Shown: in pieces, positions 18,792 through 27,452 of the stretch
Layout of the letters: each line of letters opens with the position of its first letter
Numbering within the stretch: position 1 is the first letter of the stretch
Source: Streptomyces spectabilis
GTDB taxonomy: Bacteria > Actinomycetota > Actinomycetes > Streptomycetales > Streptomycetaceae
NCBI RefSeq assembly: GCF_008704795.1
Contig: NZ_CP023690.1
Span: forward strand, 3,730,501-3,794,500
Direction: 5' to 3'
Length of the DNA stretch: 64,000 bases
Made by a program: the position numbers and the translations under genes
The notes under the pieces: model-generated
What the model was told of the DNA's origin: nothing
The model's input: only the letters and a program-made list of their open reading frames with translations
The model's database searches: none

Positions 18792-18959
18792 AGAATTCCC
18801 CTCCGGGCAGGACCGATTCACATGGGGGGACGGGTCCCGCCAGCAGACTCGACCGAGCAGAGTCACCTGCCGAGCGCTCCACTCGGGCATCAACTGCCTC
18901 ACGGAGCCACGCCCGGCATCCTAAGGACGCGACGCATCGCCGTTCCCAGTACGACCGTC

Positions 18960-19025
18960 CGACAACCGATCCGAATCGGAATCGTTATCGGCAACGCCCC
19001 CGTTGAGCTGGGCTTATCGATAAAT
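18960..19025. promoter_or_regulatory. Palindrome-rich promoter region upstream of the thioester-domain gene
   Basis: The gap 18792-19088 is less GC-rich than the genes. It holds CCGAT-N4-ATCGG at 18966-18979 and the perfect palindrome TTATCGATAA at 19014-19023. It is upstream of the minus-strand surface protein gene, so a regulator-binding role is inferred. Confidence 0.4.
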
Positions 19026-19088
19026 CCATGGTTCCGTTCCACCAACTTCACGGCGGATCGGCGGGCGTTGGGCGGGGCCTGTGGCGCT

Positions 19089-19625
19089 TCAGCCCACCGC
19101 GGCCGGCTCCGGACGTGCGCCCATGGGGGCTGCGAGGGTCGCTTCCGCTTCGGCCGTCTCGTCGGTCGCCGCGTCCGCTGCCGGGCCGCTCGCCGCGTCG
19201 GCCTCTTCACCGGGCCCTTCGACCGGTGACTCCCACGCCGGTTCCCGCTCCAGTGGCGCCTGGGCCGGGGGCCTGCCTCGGCGGAAGGCGGAGGTGCCCC
19301 GTGTCAGGTCGTGGCCGATCGCGTGCGCGTCGATGTCCACCGACAGCCAGTGCTGGCCGCCGCGCTCCTCGTCCTTGACCTTCAACCTGCCCTGCACGAT
19401 GACCTGTTCGCCGACGGACAGCGAGCTCTGCACATTCACACCGAGGGCCCGGCGGGCCCAGACCGTGAAGAAATTGGTGTGTCCGTCCACCCATTCGCTG
19501 CGCGTGCGGTCGAAGTGACGTGGTGTCACCGCGATCCGGAAGCGTGTCACCGGGCCGGTCGACAGCTCCCGGAACACCGGCGTCGTCGCCACTCGTCCCA
19601 CCACCGTGATCGTCGTGTCGTTCAT
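19089..19625 (-). CDS. ssb: Single-stranded DNA-binding protein
   Basis: 178 aa, ATG 19625 with GAGGGAGGGG upstream. The OB-fold starts with TTITVVGRVATTPVFREL, continues with FRIAVTPRHFD, FFTVWARRALGVNV and GEQVIVQGRLKVK, all SSB landmarks. The C-terminal half is disordered, Ala/Glu/Pro-rich, but does not end with the acidic DDDxPF tip that recruits replication partners; it ends EPAAVG. It is therefore likely the secondary actinomycete paralogue (SsbB type) rather than the essential replicative one (inference). Confidence 0.88.
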   Translation of the reverse strand: MNDTTITVVGRVATTPVFRELSTGPVTRFRIAVTPRHFDRTRSEWVDGHTNFFTVWARRALGVNVQSSLSVGEQVIVQGRLKVKDEERGGQHWLSVDIDAHAIGHDLTRGTSAFRRGRPPAQAPLEREPAWESPVEGPGEEADAASGPAADAATDETAEAEATLAAPMGARPEPAAVG

Positions 19626-19884
19626 CGTCGGGCCCCTCCCTCGCACACCGCGCACGGGTCTCTCCCGCGGCGGTGGCGGTCGCGACGACCGCAGATCCAG
19701 ACTGCGCCGATCGATCCCGGCCCGCTGAGCGCTGTGCCCTACCCGCCGGTTGTGGACAACTCCGTCACCCGACGGAGGCCCTCCGCTTCCCCCGAGGGCC
19801 CTCCGCTTCCCGCGAGCTTCCCGCGAGGCCCGCGCGGCGCTCCTCCGCGCCCCTTCAGCCACTCTCGGCGCCCCCGCGGCCTCC

Positions 19885-21825
19885 TCACCCCCGCTGAGCC
19901 ACCCGCACGTACTGCTCCCGCACCTCCCGGTACCGCAGCAGCTCCGCCGCCACCGGATCGAGCACCCGTGCCCGGCCGCACCCCGACGCCGCCTCCCGCA
20001 GCCGGCGTTCCGCGTCGAAGCCGTACCGGCGCGCGGGGCCCCGCGCCGCCATCCTGCTCAGCCACTCCACGCCGGGGCCGCCCAGGACGCCGAGGAGCAT
20101 CAGCAGCACGGGCACGCCCAGGTTCGGCGTCGCCACCCCCACGATCTGTGCCACCAGCCAGAGCCCGCCGACGACTTGGAGCATCGTCATCACCGCCTGC
20201 GCGAACACCGCGACCGGCCACCAGCCCGGCCTGGGCGGGCGCCCCTGCGGCAGCCCGGCCCGCACGGCCAGCTCGTCAAGGGCCTCCGGCAGTCCCTCGG
20301 CGCCGCGTGCCGCCGCCTCCCGGACGGCCTGCCCCCAGGGTGCGGGGAGGCCCGTCGCGGCCTCGTCGGCGACCGTGCGCACGGCGTGCTCCACGCGCGC
20401 GCGTGCCGTGGCCTCCTCGTCGACGGGAGCACGCGTCGCGGGCGCGACGATCGAGCCGAAGGGCGAGCGGCGCGCCTCGTACCAGCGCCACAGCCGCAGC
20501 CAGGGCGTGCCGCACGCCTTGTTGGCGTGCCTGCGCCAGGCGCGTTCGGCGGCCTGGCCCACGGCCGCGGCGCCCACCGCCTCCGCGAGCCGGTCGGCGA
20601 ACTCGTCGCGGGCCTCCTCGCTGAGCCCGATCCGCGCCCGCCCCACGGCGGGACCCGCGTCGGCGGCGTACACCGGGCGCAGGCGCGCGGCCGCCGCGTC
20701 CAGGTCCGCCTCCACGCGGCGCGCGGCGGCACGCCGCTCGCGCGTGAACTGTCCGAGCGCCTCCCGCAGGTCGCCGACGCCGTCGCCGGTCAGCGCGGAC
20801 AGGGCGAGCACCGTGGCGCCCGGTTCGCCGTGCTCGCCGAGCGCGATGCCGTCGTCGTCGAGCAGCCTGCGCAGATCGTCGAGCACCTGGTCGGCGGCGT
20901 CCCCGGGGAGTCGGTCCGTCTGGTTGAGCACGACGAACATGACCTCGGCGTGGCCCGCCATGGGCCGCAGATAGCGCTCGTGCAGGACCGCGTCGGCGTA
21001 CTTCTCCGGGTCGACGACCCAGATGACGGCGTCCACGAGCCGCAGGATGCGGTCCACGTGCCGCCGGTGGTCCTCGGCCGCCGAGTCGTGGTCGGGCAGG
21101 TCGACGAGGACGAGCCCTTCCAGGGCCTGGGCGTCGGCCCCTTGGAGGGGCCTCCTGCGCAGCCGCCCCGGGATGCCGAGCCGGTCGAACAGGCCCGCCG
21201 CGCCGTCCGTCCAGCTGCACCCGATGGGCGCGGCCGTGGTCGGCCTGCGGACGCCGGTCTCGGAGATCATCACGCCCGCGAGCGCGTTGAACAGCGTCGA
21301 CTTGCCGCTTCCGGTGGCCCCGGCGACGGCCACGACGGTGTGCCGGTCGGACAGCCGCCGCCGGGCCGCGGCCTCGTCGAGGACGCGCCCCGCCTCGGCG
21401 AGCGTCGCGCTGTCGAGCCGCGTCCTGGAGAGCCCGATCAGCTCCCGCATCGCGTCGAGGCGGGCGCGCAGCGGCCCTTCGTAGAGGACGGTCGCCTCAG
21501 CGGCAGCCTCGTAGGGCCCGTCGTTGTCGTAACCGGAGGCCTTGTCGTAACCGGAGGGCTTGCCATGACCGGAGGGCTTCTCGTAGCCGGACGACTGCTC
21601 GTACGACGAAGGCTTCTCGTACGCGGACGGCCCCTCGTCCCCCGTCGCGCCGCGATCCCCCGTCTTCGTAGCGCCCGTGCCCGCCGAATCGTCGTCTCCA
21701 GGGGCCCCGTTCGCGGCCCGTCGTGCGATGAGGCCGTCGTCCCAGATGCCGTCGGCCTCCCGCGCGCGGGAGGCCGGGTCGTCGGGCCGGTCGGCCTGGT
21801 CGGTGTGATCCGTGACGGCGGTCAC
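19885..21825 (-). CDS. dynB: Dynamin-like GTPase with two C-terminal membrane helices
   Basis: 646 aa from GTG 21825 (AAGGAGAG upstream); a GTG at 21834 overlapping the previous stop is possible. The first 115 residues are low-complexity with six degenerate hexapeptides (SGYDKA type). GTPase motifs: GATGSGKST (G1), DLPDHDS (G3) and LNQTDRL (G4). Two membrane helices (VAVFAQAVMTMLQVVGGLWLV and LGVPVLLMLLGVLGG) occupy about 545-595. The tandem arrangement with a soluble paralogue, the second with two membrane spans, fits DynA/DynB, which stabilise FtsZ rings during sporulation septation in Streptomyces. The gene name is from this resemblance. Confidence 0.82.
   Translation of the reverse strand: MTAVTDHTDQADRPDDPASRAREADGIWDDGLIARRAANGAPGDDDSAGTGATKTGDRGATGDEGPSAYEKPSSYEQSSGYEKPSGHGKPSGYDKASGYDNDGPYEAAAEATVLYEGPLRARLDAMRELIGLSRTRLDSATLAEAGRVLDEAAARRRLSDRHTVVAVAGATGSGKSTLFNALAGVMISETGVRRPTTAAPIGCSWTDGAAGLFDRLGIPGRLRRRPLQGADAQALEGLVLVDLPDHDSAAEDHRRHVDRILRLVDAVIWVVDPEKYADAVLHERYLRPMAGHAEVMFVVLNQTDRLPGDAADQVLDDLRRLLDDDGIALGEHGEPGATVLALSALTGDGVGDLREALGQFTRERRAAARRVEADLDAAAARLRPVYAADAGPAVGRARIGLSEEARDEFADRLAEAVGAAAVGQAAERAWRRHANKACGTPWLRLWRWYEARRSPFGSIVAPATRAPVDEEATARARVEHAVRTVADEAATGLPAPWGQAVREAAARGAEGLPEALDELAVRAGLPQGRPPRPGWWPVAVFAQAVMTMLQVVGGLWLVAQIVGVATPNLGVPVLLMLLGVLGGPGVEWLSRMAARGPARRYGFDAERRLREAASGCGRARVLDPVAAELLRYREVREQYVRVAQRG
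21522..21629 (-). repeat. Six 18-bp tandem repeats in the dynB 5' region
   Basis: Degenerate 18-bp units encode S-(S/G/A)-(Y/H)-(E/D/G)-(K/Q/N)-(P/S/A/D). The units lie before the GTPase domain, which starts about 160 bp further on. Confidence 0.8.
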
Positions 21826-21830
21826 CGCGG

Positions 21831-23429
21831 TCACCTCTCCTTCTGCAGTACGGACAGCGCGGCGATGAGTTCGGCCTGGGGTTCGGGGTGGACGCCGAGG
21901 GCGTCGAGGGGGGCGAGGCGCCGCTCCCGTTCCGCGCCGAGGACGTTGTCCAGGTAGTCGGTGAGCAGCTGGCCGCCGCGGTCGCGCAGGCGCAGCGCGC
22001 CGTGGGCGCCGACGCGTTCGGCGAGGGTCTCCCCGGCGGAGCGCGCCCGGCGTCCGCCCAGGAGGGCGGTGGCGAGCAGCGCGGTGAGCACGTCGGGGTC
22101 GGGCGGGGCGCTCTTGTCGATGCGGTCGAGCGCGCGGACCTCGTCCTCCACGTACTCCTCCAGGACGCGCCGCCAGCGGCGTACGGCCATCCCGACGCGG
22201 TGTTCCGCGCCGTCGTCGCGGCGGGGGGCGAGGCTGGGGAGTCCGGCGGCGGGTTCGCGGCGCCAGGCCTCGTCCACGCGCTCGTCGGCGGCGGTGACGG
22301 CGCACACCAGGAGCGTCTCCAGACCGGCTGAGACCGCGTCCAGGAGCTCTCCCGGGCCGCAGTCGAGCGGATAGGCCCGCCAGCGCTTCAGGGCGTCTCC
22401 AGCGAGCACGGCGCCGGTCTGGAGCCGTTCCCGTACGCGCGCGTGCTCGCTCTCGTACGCCTCGTCGACGGCGGCGGTGAGCCGCAGGGCGGCCGCGTGC
22501 TGGGCGGCGACGGCACCGGCGAGTTCGGGCATGCGGGAGTTCAGTGAAACGAGCACTCCATGGGCGGTGCGCGCGATCGCCGCGTCCCGGGCGGCGGCGT
22601 CCTGGACGCGGTCGGCGAGCCAGGCGAGGAGCGGCGCCACGGCGGTCGAGGGCAGCAGCCCGCCGCCGCCCGCGGACTCGGGCAGCTCGGGCACGGTGAA
22701 GCGGGGCACGTCGCCCAGGCCCGCCTTGGTGAGCAGCGCCTCGTACTGCCGGGACACCTCGGTGACGACCTGGTGCGGCACGCGGTCGAGGACGGTGACG
22801 AGGGTGGCGTCGTGCTCCTTGGCGGTGCGCAGCAGGTGCCAGGGGACGGCGTCGGCGTAGCGGGCGGCCGTGGTGACGGTGACCCACACGTCGGCGGCGC
22901 AGACGAGTTCGGCGGCCAGGACGCGGTTGTCGGCGACGAGGGAGTCGATGTCGGGCGCGTCCAGGAGGGCGAGTCCTCTGGGAAGCGTGTCGGCGGTCTC
23001 CACCCGCAGCAGTCGGCCACCGTCGCCCGCGCCCTCGTCGCCCTCCGGCAGGGGCACCCACACGCGCGTGAGGTCCGGCAGCACCCTCATCCCCGCGAAC
23101 CAGTGGTGGTCCTCCGGATGGCAGACGAGCACCGGTGTGCGCGTGGTGGGCCGCAGCACGCCCGCCTCGCTGACCTGACGCCCCACCAGGGAGTTCACGA
23201 GCGTCGACTTCCCGGCCCCCGTGGACCCGCCGACGACGGCGAGCAACGGCGCTTCGGGGGCCCTGAGCCGGGGCACCAGATAGTCGTCGAGCTGGGCGAG
23301 AAGCTCGTCCCGGTTGGCACGCGCGCGTGGCGCCCCCGCCAGGGGGAGCGGAAAGCGTGCGGCGGCGACACGCTCACGCAGGGTGGAAAGCGCGTCAAGC
23401 AGTTGAGGCCGTACGTCCAAGGTCACCAC
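21831..23429 (-). CDS. dynA: Dynamin-like GTPase, soluble member of the pair
   Basis: 532 aa from GTG 23429 (GTG 23426 also possible; an in-frame ATG at 23470 would extend it). G1 is [12 protein letters not shown] near residue 70, switch region RPTTRTP, G3 LLDAPDIDS, and the G4 position reads VLDRVP rather than N/TKxD. No membrane helix. The C-terminal half is long alpha-helical, with a charged tail ending in QKER. Its stop overlaps the GTG of dynB, so the two are translated together, consistent with partner proteins. Streptomyces DynA is the cytosolic partner recruited by DynB to division septa. Confidence 0.8.
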   Translation of the reverse strand: MVTLDVRPQLLDALSTLRERVAAARFPLPLAGAPRARANRDELLAQLDDYLVPRLRAPEAPLLAVVGGSTGAGKSTLVNSLVGRQVSEAGVLRPTTRTPVLVCHPEDHHWFAGMRVLPDLTRVWVPLPEGDEGAGDGGRLLRVETADTLPRGLALLDAPDIDSLVADNRVLAAELVCAADVWVTVTTAARYADAVPWHLLRTAKEHDATLVTVLDRVPHQVVTEVSRQYEALLTKAGLGDVPRFTVPELPESAGGGGLLPSTAVAPLLAWLADRVQDAAARDAAIARTAHGVLVSLNSRMPELAGAVAAQHAAALRLTAAVDEAYESEHARVRERLQTGAVLAGDALKRWRAYPLDCGPGELLDAVSAGLETLLVCAVTAADERVDEAWRREPAAGLPSLAPRRDDGAEHRVGMAVRRWRRVLEEYVEDEVRALDRIDKSAPPDPDVLTALLATALLGGRRARSAGETLAERVGAHGALRLRDRGGQLLTDYLDNVLGAERERRLAPLDALGVHPEPQAELIAALSVLQKER

Positions 23430-23649
23430 ATGCGAAGAATGCCCAATTTTGATGGCTTTCTGAAGCATATGGGCATGCCTGCGCGCCGATCGGACACACG
23501 TGACGGAAGGGACGAGTGGGACACAGGCATAACGAGTGCACAACACCCGGGGCGCCAGGCGCCAAAAGCGCTGCGAGATTCGCACCTGCCTGCGATTATC
23601 AGGACCGCTTCACCGAACCTCCACATCACGGTGCGGAGGTGAAGCACCA

Positions 23650-23682
23650 GGGACAAGGACCCGGGAGCCCTATCCTTGTCCC
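23650..23682. promoter_or_regulatory. Inverted repeat upstream of tRNA-Arg
   Basis: GGGACAAGGA (23650-23659) is mirrored by TCCTTGTCCC (23673-23682), a perfect 10-bp pair with a 13-nt loop, 56 nt before the tRNA. It may overlap the tRNA promoter. The rest of 23430-23737 (about 308 bp) has no gene; it is the shared upstream region of dynA and the tRNA. Confidence 0.5.
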
Positions 23683-23737
23683 CGGCAAGGTCACGGACCG
23701 GCCCCACACCGGGCTCCAGGCCACCGGCCACCACCCG

Positions 23738-23810
23738 GCCCCCGTAGCTCAGTGGATAGAGCAGGTGCCTTCTAAGCACTTGGCCGCAGGTTCGAGTCCT
23801 GCCGGGGGCG
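23738..23810 (+). tRNA. tRNA-Arg (UCU)
   Basis: 73 nt without an encoded CCA. The acceptor arms GCCCCCG and CGGGGGC pair over 7 bp; the D arm reads GTAGCTCAGTGGATAGAGC; the anticodon stem GGTGC/GCACT encloses CTTCTAA with anticodon TCT at 23771-23773; the T arm is GCAGG-TTCGAGT-CCTGC. It decodes AGA, a rare codon in this GC-rich genome. Confidence 0.97.
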
Positions 23811-23819
23811 CACCTCACC

Positions 23820-23844
23820 GGCCTTCCTTCGGGAAGGCCTTTTT
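23820..23844 (+). terminator. Rho-independent terminator of tRNA-Arg
   Basis: GGCCTTCC, TTCG loop, GGAAGGCC, then TTTTT: a textbook 8-bp hairpin with U-tract starting 9 nt after the tRNA. Confidence 0.95.
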
Positions 23845-23863
23845 GCTGCCGCTCGCGCTCACC

Positions 23864-24199
23864 TCAGGCCGTACGCGGCCCCCGCCCGCGCACGAGTCGC
23901 CCGAGGAGCGCGGCGTTGCACAGGCCCGCCAGGGCCGTGCCGGTGGCGAAGAGCGTCGGGCTCAGCCAGGTGAGCGAGGAGTGCTCCGCGGGCACCGACA
24001 CCAGGAGGGCGAGGGCGCCGAGCGGCGCCGTGGCGAGGAACGGGTAGAACCCGGCGAGCCCGGGTTCCGGGCCCACGTACCAGGCACCCAGGAAGAACCC
24101 CAGCGCCACCGCCACCACGGCGAGGTAGGCACGCGCGAGCCAGGTGTCCGTGGCGAGCGCGAACAGGTGGCGCAGGCGCGGGCGGGAGGCGTTCGACAT
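23864..24199 (-). CDS. Small membrane protein, unknown function
   Basis: 111 aa from ATG 24199 with an AGGA site. About three hydrophobic segments (AYLAVVAVALGFFLGAWYVG, FLATAPLGALALLVSV, LSPTLFATGTALAGLCNAALLG) separated by short loops, and an Arg-rich C-terminal tail. No motif I recognise. It lies downstream of the HGxxPAAW-like gene on the same strand, about 110 nt away. Confidence 0.7.
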   Translation of the reverse strand: MSNASRPRLRHLFALATDTWLARAYLAVVAVALGFFLGAWYVGPEPGLAGFYPFLATAPLGALALLVSVPAEHSSLTWLSPTLFATGTALAGLCNAALLGRLVRGRGPRTA

Positions 24200-24312
24200 C
24201 GTGGATCCTCGGGGCTCGGTCCGGGCGGGTGAGCCCACTGTGGCCCGGCGGACCGGCCCGGACATGAGTACGCGTACTCACCGGGACGGCCGCCGGGCCC
24301 GTCGGCGCCCGG

Positions 24313-24663
24313 TCACGCGGCCGAGCGCGCCACCTGCTCTTCGCCCTCCCGCCGGGCGGGCGCCTTCGCCGGTCCGCGGCGGCCCGCCAGGCGGCAGCCG
24401 ACGCAGCCCGGGTGCCCCTCGCGCGCCGCGCCGTCGCGGAGCCTCATCGGCTGCCGGGACGCCGGCCGCGGCCCCGGGGCCTTGCCCCAGCCCGCCAGGT
24501 GCAGGACCCAGGTGACCAGCACCGCCAGGGCCATCACGCCGAGCCCCAGCCAGATGCCGGGACGCCAGCCGGTGATGCCCACTCCCGCGATCAGGGCCCC
24601 CACCGTCCCGACCGCGCAGCCGGTCCAGCCCGCGATGGTGTGGCCGTCGTCGTGCGTACTCAC
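24313..24663 (-). CDS. Small HGxxPAAW-family-like membrane protein
   Basis: 116 aa from GTG 24663 with GGGGAGGG 9 nt upstream. The start DDGHTIAGWTG is the signature of this short actinobacterial membrane family (His-Gly/Pro-Ala-Ala-Trp group). Two membrane helices follow (VGTVGALIAGVGITG and GLGVMALAVLVTWVLHL), then a basic cytoplasmic tail with a CVGC pair that might bind metal. Divergent from the MarR gene, with a shared 111-bp promoter region. Confidence 0.68.
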   Translation of the reverse strand: MSTHDDGHTIAGWTGCAVGTVGALIAGVGITGWRPGIWLGLGVMALAVLVTWVLHLAGWGKAPGPRPASRQPMRLRDGAAREGHPGCVGCRLAGRRGPAKAPARREGEEQVARSAA

Positions 24664-24733
24664 GTGTCGTGCCCTCCCCGTGCCCGCCGAGGGCACGGCG
24701 TGGCCGCGCCACCGGCATCGGACGTAAGATGCC

Positions 24734-24765
24734 TTAGCGAGTAAGTAATTTATCTTACGTACTAA
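24734..24765. promoter_or_regulatory. Probable MarR operator in the divergent promoter
   Basis: TTAGCGAGTAAG and CTTACGTACTAA face each other across 8 A/T-rich bases: 9 of 12 positions are symmetrical. The site lies just upstream of the marR ribosome binding site, where an autorepressor would block transcription of both divergent genes. The AT-rich centre is unusual for the window. Confidence 0.65.
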
Positions 24766-24774
24766 GGGATATCA

Positions 24775-25245
24775 ATGGAGGGCAAGCCCCGCCCCAGCGC
24801 GTCCGCGCAGGACGTGGTCGACGCGGTGGACGACCTCGTCGCGACGAGCGTCGTGGGACAGCAGGAGTTCGCGCGGAACCTGGGCCTGTCCGTCACGGAC
24901 CTGATCTGCTTCGCGTACGTCCTGCAGGCCGGGGACGGCGCGGTGACCGCGGGCGAACTCGCCACGCGCGCGCACGTGACGACGGGCGCGGTGACGGGCA
25001 TCCTCAACCGCCTGGAGCGCGGTGGGTTCGTGACCCGGCAGCCGGACCCCGCCGACCGGCGCCGGGTGCGCGTCGTCGCCGTACCGGCCGCCGCCGAGCG
25101 GGTGCGGGAGATCTACGAGCCGTACTACGCACGCCTCATGGAGCTGTTCGACGACTTCACGCCGGACGAGATCGCCGTGATCGCCGCCTGGTCCGCGCGC
25201 GCGAGCGCCGTCGCGCGCACGTACCTGGAGGAGTCCTGCGACTAG
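24775..25245 (+). CDS. MarR-family transcriptional regulator
   Basis: 156 aa, ATG with AAGGGA 5 nt upstream. The winged helix-turn-helix is clear: TDLICFAYVLQ, TAGELATRAHVTTGAVTGILNRLERGGFV and the wing RQPDPADRRRVRV. The C-terminal helix LEESCD completes the dimer interface. It probably binds the palindrome just upstream and represses itself and the divergent small membrane protein genes (inference). The ligand is unknown. Converges with the acyl-CoA ligase gene. Confidence 0.9.
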   Translation: MEGKPRPSASAQDVVDAVDDLVATSVVGQQEFARNLGLSVTDLICFAYVLQAGDGAVTAGELATRAHVTTGAVTGILNRLERGGFVTRQPDPADRRRVRVVAVPAAAERVREIYEPYYARLMELFDDFTPDEIAVIAAWSARASAVARTYLEESCD

Positions 25246-25263
25246 GGCCCGTCCGGTCGGGGC

Positions 25264-27183
25264 TCAGCCGCGGTAGAGGGCCTCGATCTCCTGCGCGTAC
25301 GCCTGCTCCACCGCCCGTCGCTTGATCTTCAGGGACGGCGTGAGCAGGCCGTTCTCCTCGCTGAACTCGCCCTCCACGACCACGAAGCGGCGGATGGACT
25401 CGGCGCGCGACACGGCCTCGTTGGCGTGGTCCACGGCCTTCTGGAGGTCCGCGAGGAGCTTCGGGTCGCGGCACAGCTCGGCCGGCGGCGTGTCCGCGGG
25501 GCGCTTGCGGACGGCCAGCCAGTGCGCCACGGCCTCCGGTTCGAGGGTGATGAGCGCGGCGACGTACGAGCGATTGTCGCCGACGACGATGCACTGGCCG
25601 ACGAGGGGGCGGCTGCGCAGGCGGTCCTCCAGGACGGCGGGCGAGACGTTCTTGCCGCCGCTGGTGACGATGATGTCCTTCTTGCGGCCGGTGATGGTGA
25701 GGTAGCCCTCCTCGTCGAGGGCCCCCAGGTCGCCGGTGGCCAGCCAGTCGCCGGTGAGGACGGCGTCGGTGGCGTCCCGGTTGTTCCAGTACGAGGTGAA
25801 GACGATGCCGCCCTTGATGAGCACCTCGCCGTCGTCCGCGATGCGCACCGCCGTGCCGGGCACCGGCAGGCCCACGGTGCCGGGGCGCGGCCGCAGCGGC
25901 GGGATGATCGTGGCGGCGGCGGTGGTCTCGGTGAGGCCGTAGCCCTCGTAGATGATGATCCCGGCGGCGTAGAAGAACAGGTTGAGCTGCTTGTCGAGCG
26001 GCGAGCCGCCGCTGATGGCGTAGCGCAGGCGGCCGCCGACCTCCTTGCGGATGCGCCGGTAGACGAGCAGGTCGTACAGCCCCCAGGCGAGGTAGAGCCC
26101 GGCGGACGGGCCGCGTCCGGTGCCGAGGAACTTGTGCAGGTACGCCTCGGCGAAGCGCACGCCGATCCGCTCCGCGCGGTCGAAGGAGGCGCCACGGCCG
26201 ATCCGTTCGGCGGTCGCGCGCCCGGTGTCGTGGATCTTCTCGAAGAGGTACGGCACGCCGACGACGAACGTGGGCCGGAACGCGCGCAGTTCGGGCCTCA
26301 GCTCGTCCGGCTTGATGCTCGGGCAGTGACCGAGTTCGATGCGGGCGAGCATGCAGGCGATCTGGATGCTGCGGCCCAGGATGTGGGCGAGGGGCAGGAA
26401 GAGCAGCGTGGCGGCCCGCTGGCCGGTGATCGCCTTGAAGACGGGGTACAGCAGGTCGACGGTGTTGGCGGCCTCGGCGTGCAGGTTGCCGTGGGTGAGG
26501 ACGCAGCCCTTGGGGCGCCCCGTGGTGCCGGATGTGTAGCAGATGGTCGCGATGGTGTCGGGGGTGAGCGCCGCGCGCCGCTTGGCGACCTCCTCGTCGC
26601 TCACCTCCTGCCCCCGCTCGGCGAGTTCGAGGACCGCGCCGTCGTCGATCGTCCGGACGGACGGGGGCGCGCCGAGGTCCGCGACCGCCTCCCGCGCGGT
26701 CGTCGCGTTCTCCGCGGTCTCGGCGAAGAGCAGGCTCGCGCCGGAGTCCCGGACGATCCACTCGATCTGCGCGGCCGACGACGTCGCGTAGACGGGCACC
26801 GTCTGGCCGCCCGCCGCCCAGACGGCGAAGTCGAGGACCGCCCACTCGTAGCGCGTACGGGACATCAGGGCGACCCTGCCGCCCGGTTCGAGCCCGGCCG
26901 CGATGAGGCCCTTCGCGGCGGCGGTGACCTCGCGGGCGAAGGCCGCGGCCGTGACGGGCCGCCAGTGGCCCGCCTCTTTGCGGCGGAGGACCACGGCGTC
27001 GGGGGCCTCGGCGGCGTTGGTGAAGGGGATGTCGGCGGCGCTGCCGTGCGTGGCCTCCGCGGCGAGGGCGGGCGTGCGGGCCTCGCGCACCACGCCGTGT
27101 TCGTCCCGGACGAGTTCGACCTTGGCACGGTCGGCCAGCTCGGTGTGGCGTCGCGCCTTCTTCAAGTCCTTGCGTACGCCCAT
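25264..27183 (-). CDS. Long-chain fatty acid-CoA ligase (FadD15-like)
   Basis: 639 aa, ATG 27183 with GGGAG 7 nt upstream. Adenylation motifs: TICYTSGTTGRPKGCVLTHG (A3), GYGLTETTA (A5), TGDLGALDEEGYLTITGRKKD (A7-A8) and the final NGLLTPSLKIKR (A10, with the catalytic Lys). The size and the N-terminal extension match bacterial FadD15-like long-chain acyl-CoA synthetases that activate fatty acids for breakdown. A TetR-type box lies about 140 bp upstream and matches one in front of the TetR/SCP2 genes, so it appears to be co-regulated with them. Confidence 0.9.
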   Translation of the reverse strand: MGVRKDLKKARRHTELADRAKVELVRDEHGVVREARTPALAAEATHGSAADIPFTNAAEAPDAVVLRRKEAGHWRPVTAAAFAREVTAAAKGLIAAGLEPGGRVALMSRTRYEWAVLDFAVWAAGGQTVPVYATSSAAQIEWIVRDSGASLLFAETAENATTAREAVADLGAPPSVRTIDDGAVLELAERGQEVSDEEVAKRRAALTPDTIATICYTSGTTGRPKGCVLTHGNLHAEAANTVDLLYPVFKAITGQRAATLLFLPLAHILGRSIQIACMLARIELGHCPSIKPDELRPELRAFRPTFVVGVPYLFEKIHDTGRATAERIGRGASFDRAERIGVRFAEAYLHKFLGTGRGPSAGLYLAWGLYDLLVYRRIRKEVGGRLRYAISGGSPLDKQLNLFFYAAGIIIYEGYGLTETTAAATIIPPLRPRPGTVGLPVPGTAVRIADDGEVLIKGGIVFTSYWNNRDATDAVLTGDWLATGDLGALDEEGYLTITGRKKDIIVTSGGKNVSPAVLEDRLRSRPLVGQCIVVGDNRSYVAALITLEPEAVAHWLAVRKRPADTPPAELCRDPKLLADLQKAVDHANEAVSRAESIRRFVVVEGEFSEENGLLTPSLKIKRRAVEQAYAQEIEALYRG

Positions 27184-27230
27184 GACGGCTCCCGGTACGT
27201 GTCCGTGGTGCGGATGGCGGGTGCGTGCGC

Positions 27231-27316
27231 GGTGCGGCTGTGCGGCTGTGCGAGGTGCGGCTGCGGCTGCGGCTGCGGCTGCGGCTGCGTGCGGTGGGTG
27301 CGAGGTGCGGCTGCGC
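27231..27316 (-). repeat. GCGGCT microsatellite in the fadD leader
   Basis: About five perfect GCGGCT units plus degenerate flanking units, with the segment GTGCGAGGTGCGGCTGCG present on both sides. It lies between the TetR box and the fadD start in the leader, with no reading frame of interest. Confidence 0.7.
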
Positions 27317-27319
27317 GTA

Positions 27320-27340
27320 CTTACTTTTCGGTCAACTTAC
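27320..27340. promoter_or_regulatory. TetR-type operator upstream of fadD
   Basis: CTTACT-N5-GTCAACTTAC. The same arrangement (CTTACT-N5-GTCAACTTAC, reverse orientation) is found at 28180-28200 between tetR and the SCP2 gene; the two sites agree at all 16 fixed positions. Half-sites CTTAC and GTAAG are typical of FadR/AcrR-type regulators. Confidence 0.7.
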
Positions 27341-27452
27341 CCGTGCGTAGGGGAAATTCAATGGGTCGCGCAGAAGTCCGGGGAGCCGCCGGGAGGGGGC
27401 AGGCCTCCCCGGAGGCATCGCGGGCGTCACCCACGGGAAGCCATCGCGGGCG

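Noticed and set aside
15486..19229. Plus-strand 1247-codon frame across ettA and the thioester gene
   Set aside because: Antisense shadow of clear minus-strand genes; no domain or start signal.
27231..27316. GCGGCT repeats considered as a CRISPR or an origin iteron array
   Set aside because: Too short, uninterrupted hexamers with no spacers and no initiator gene nearby.
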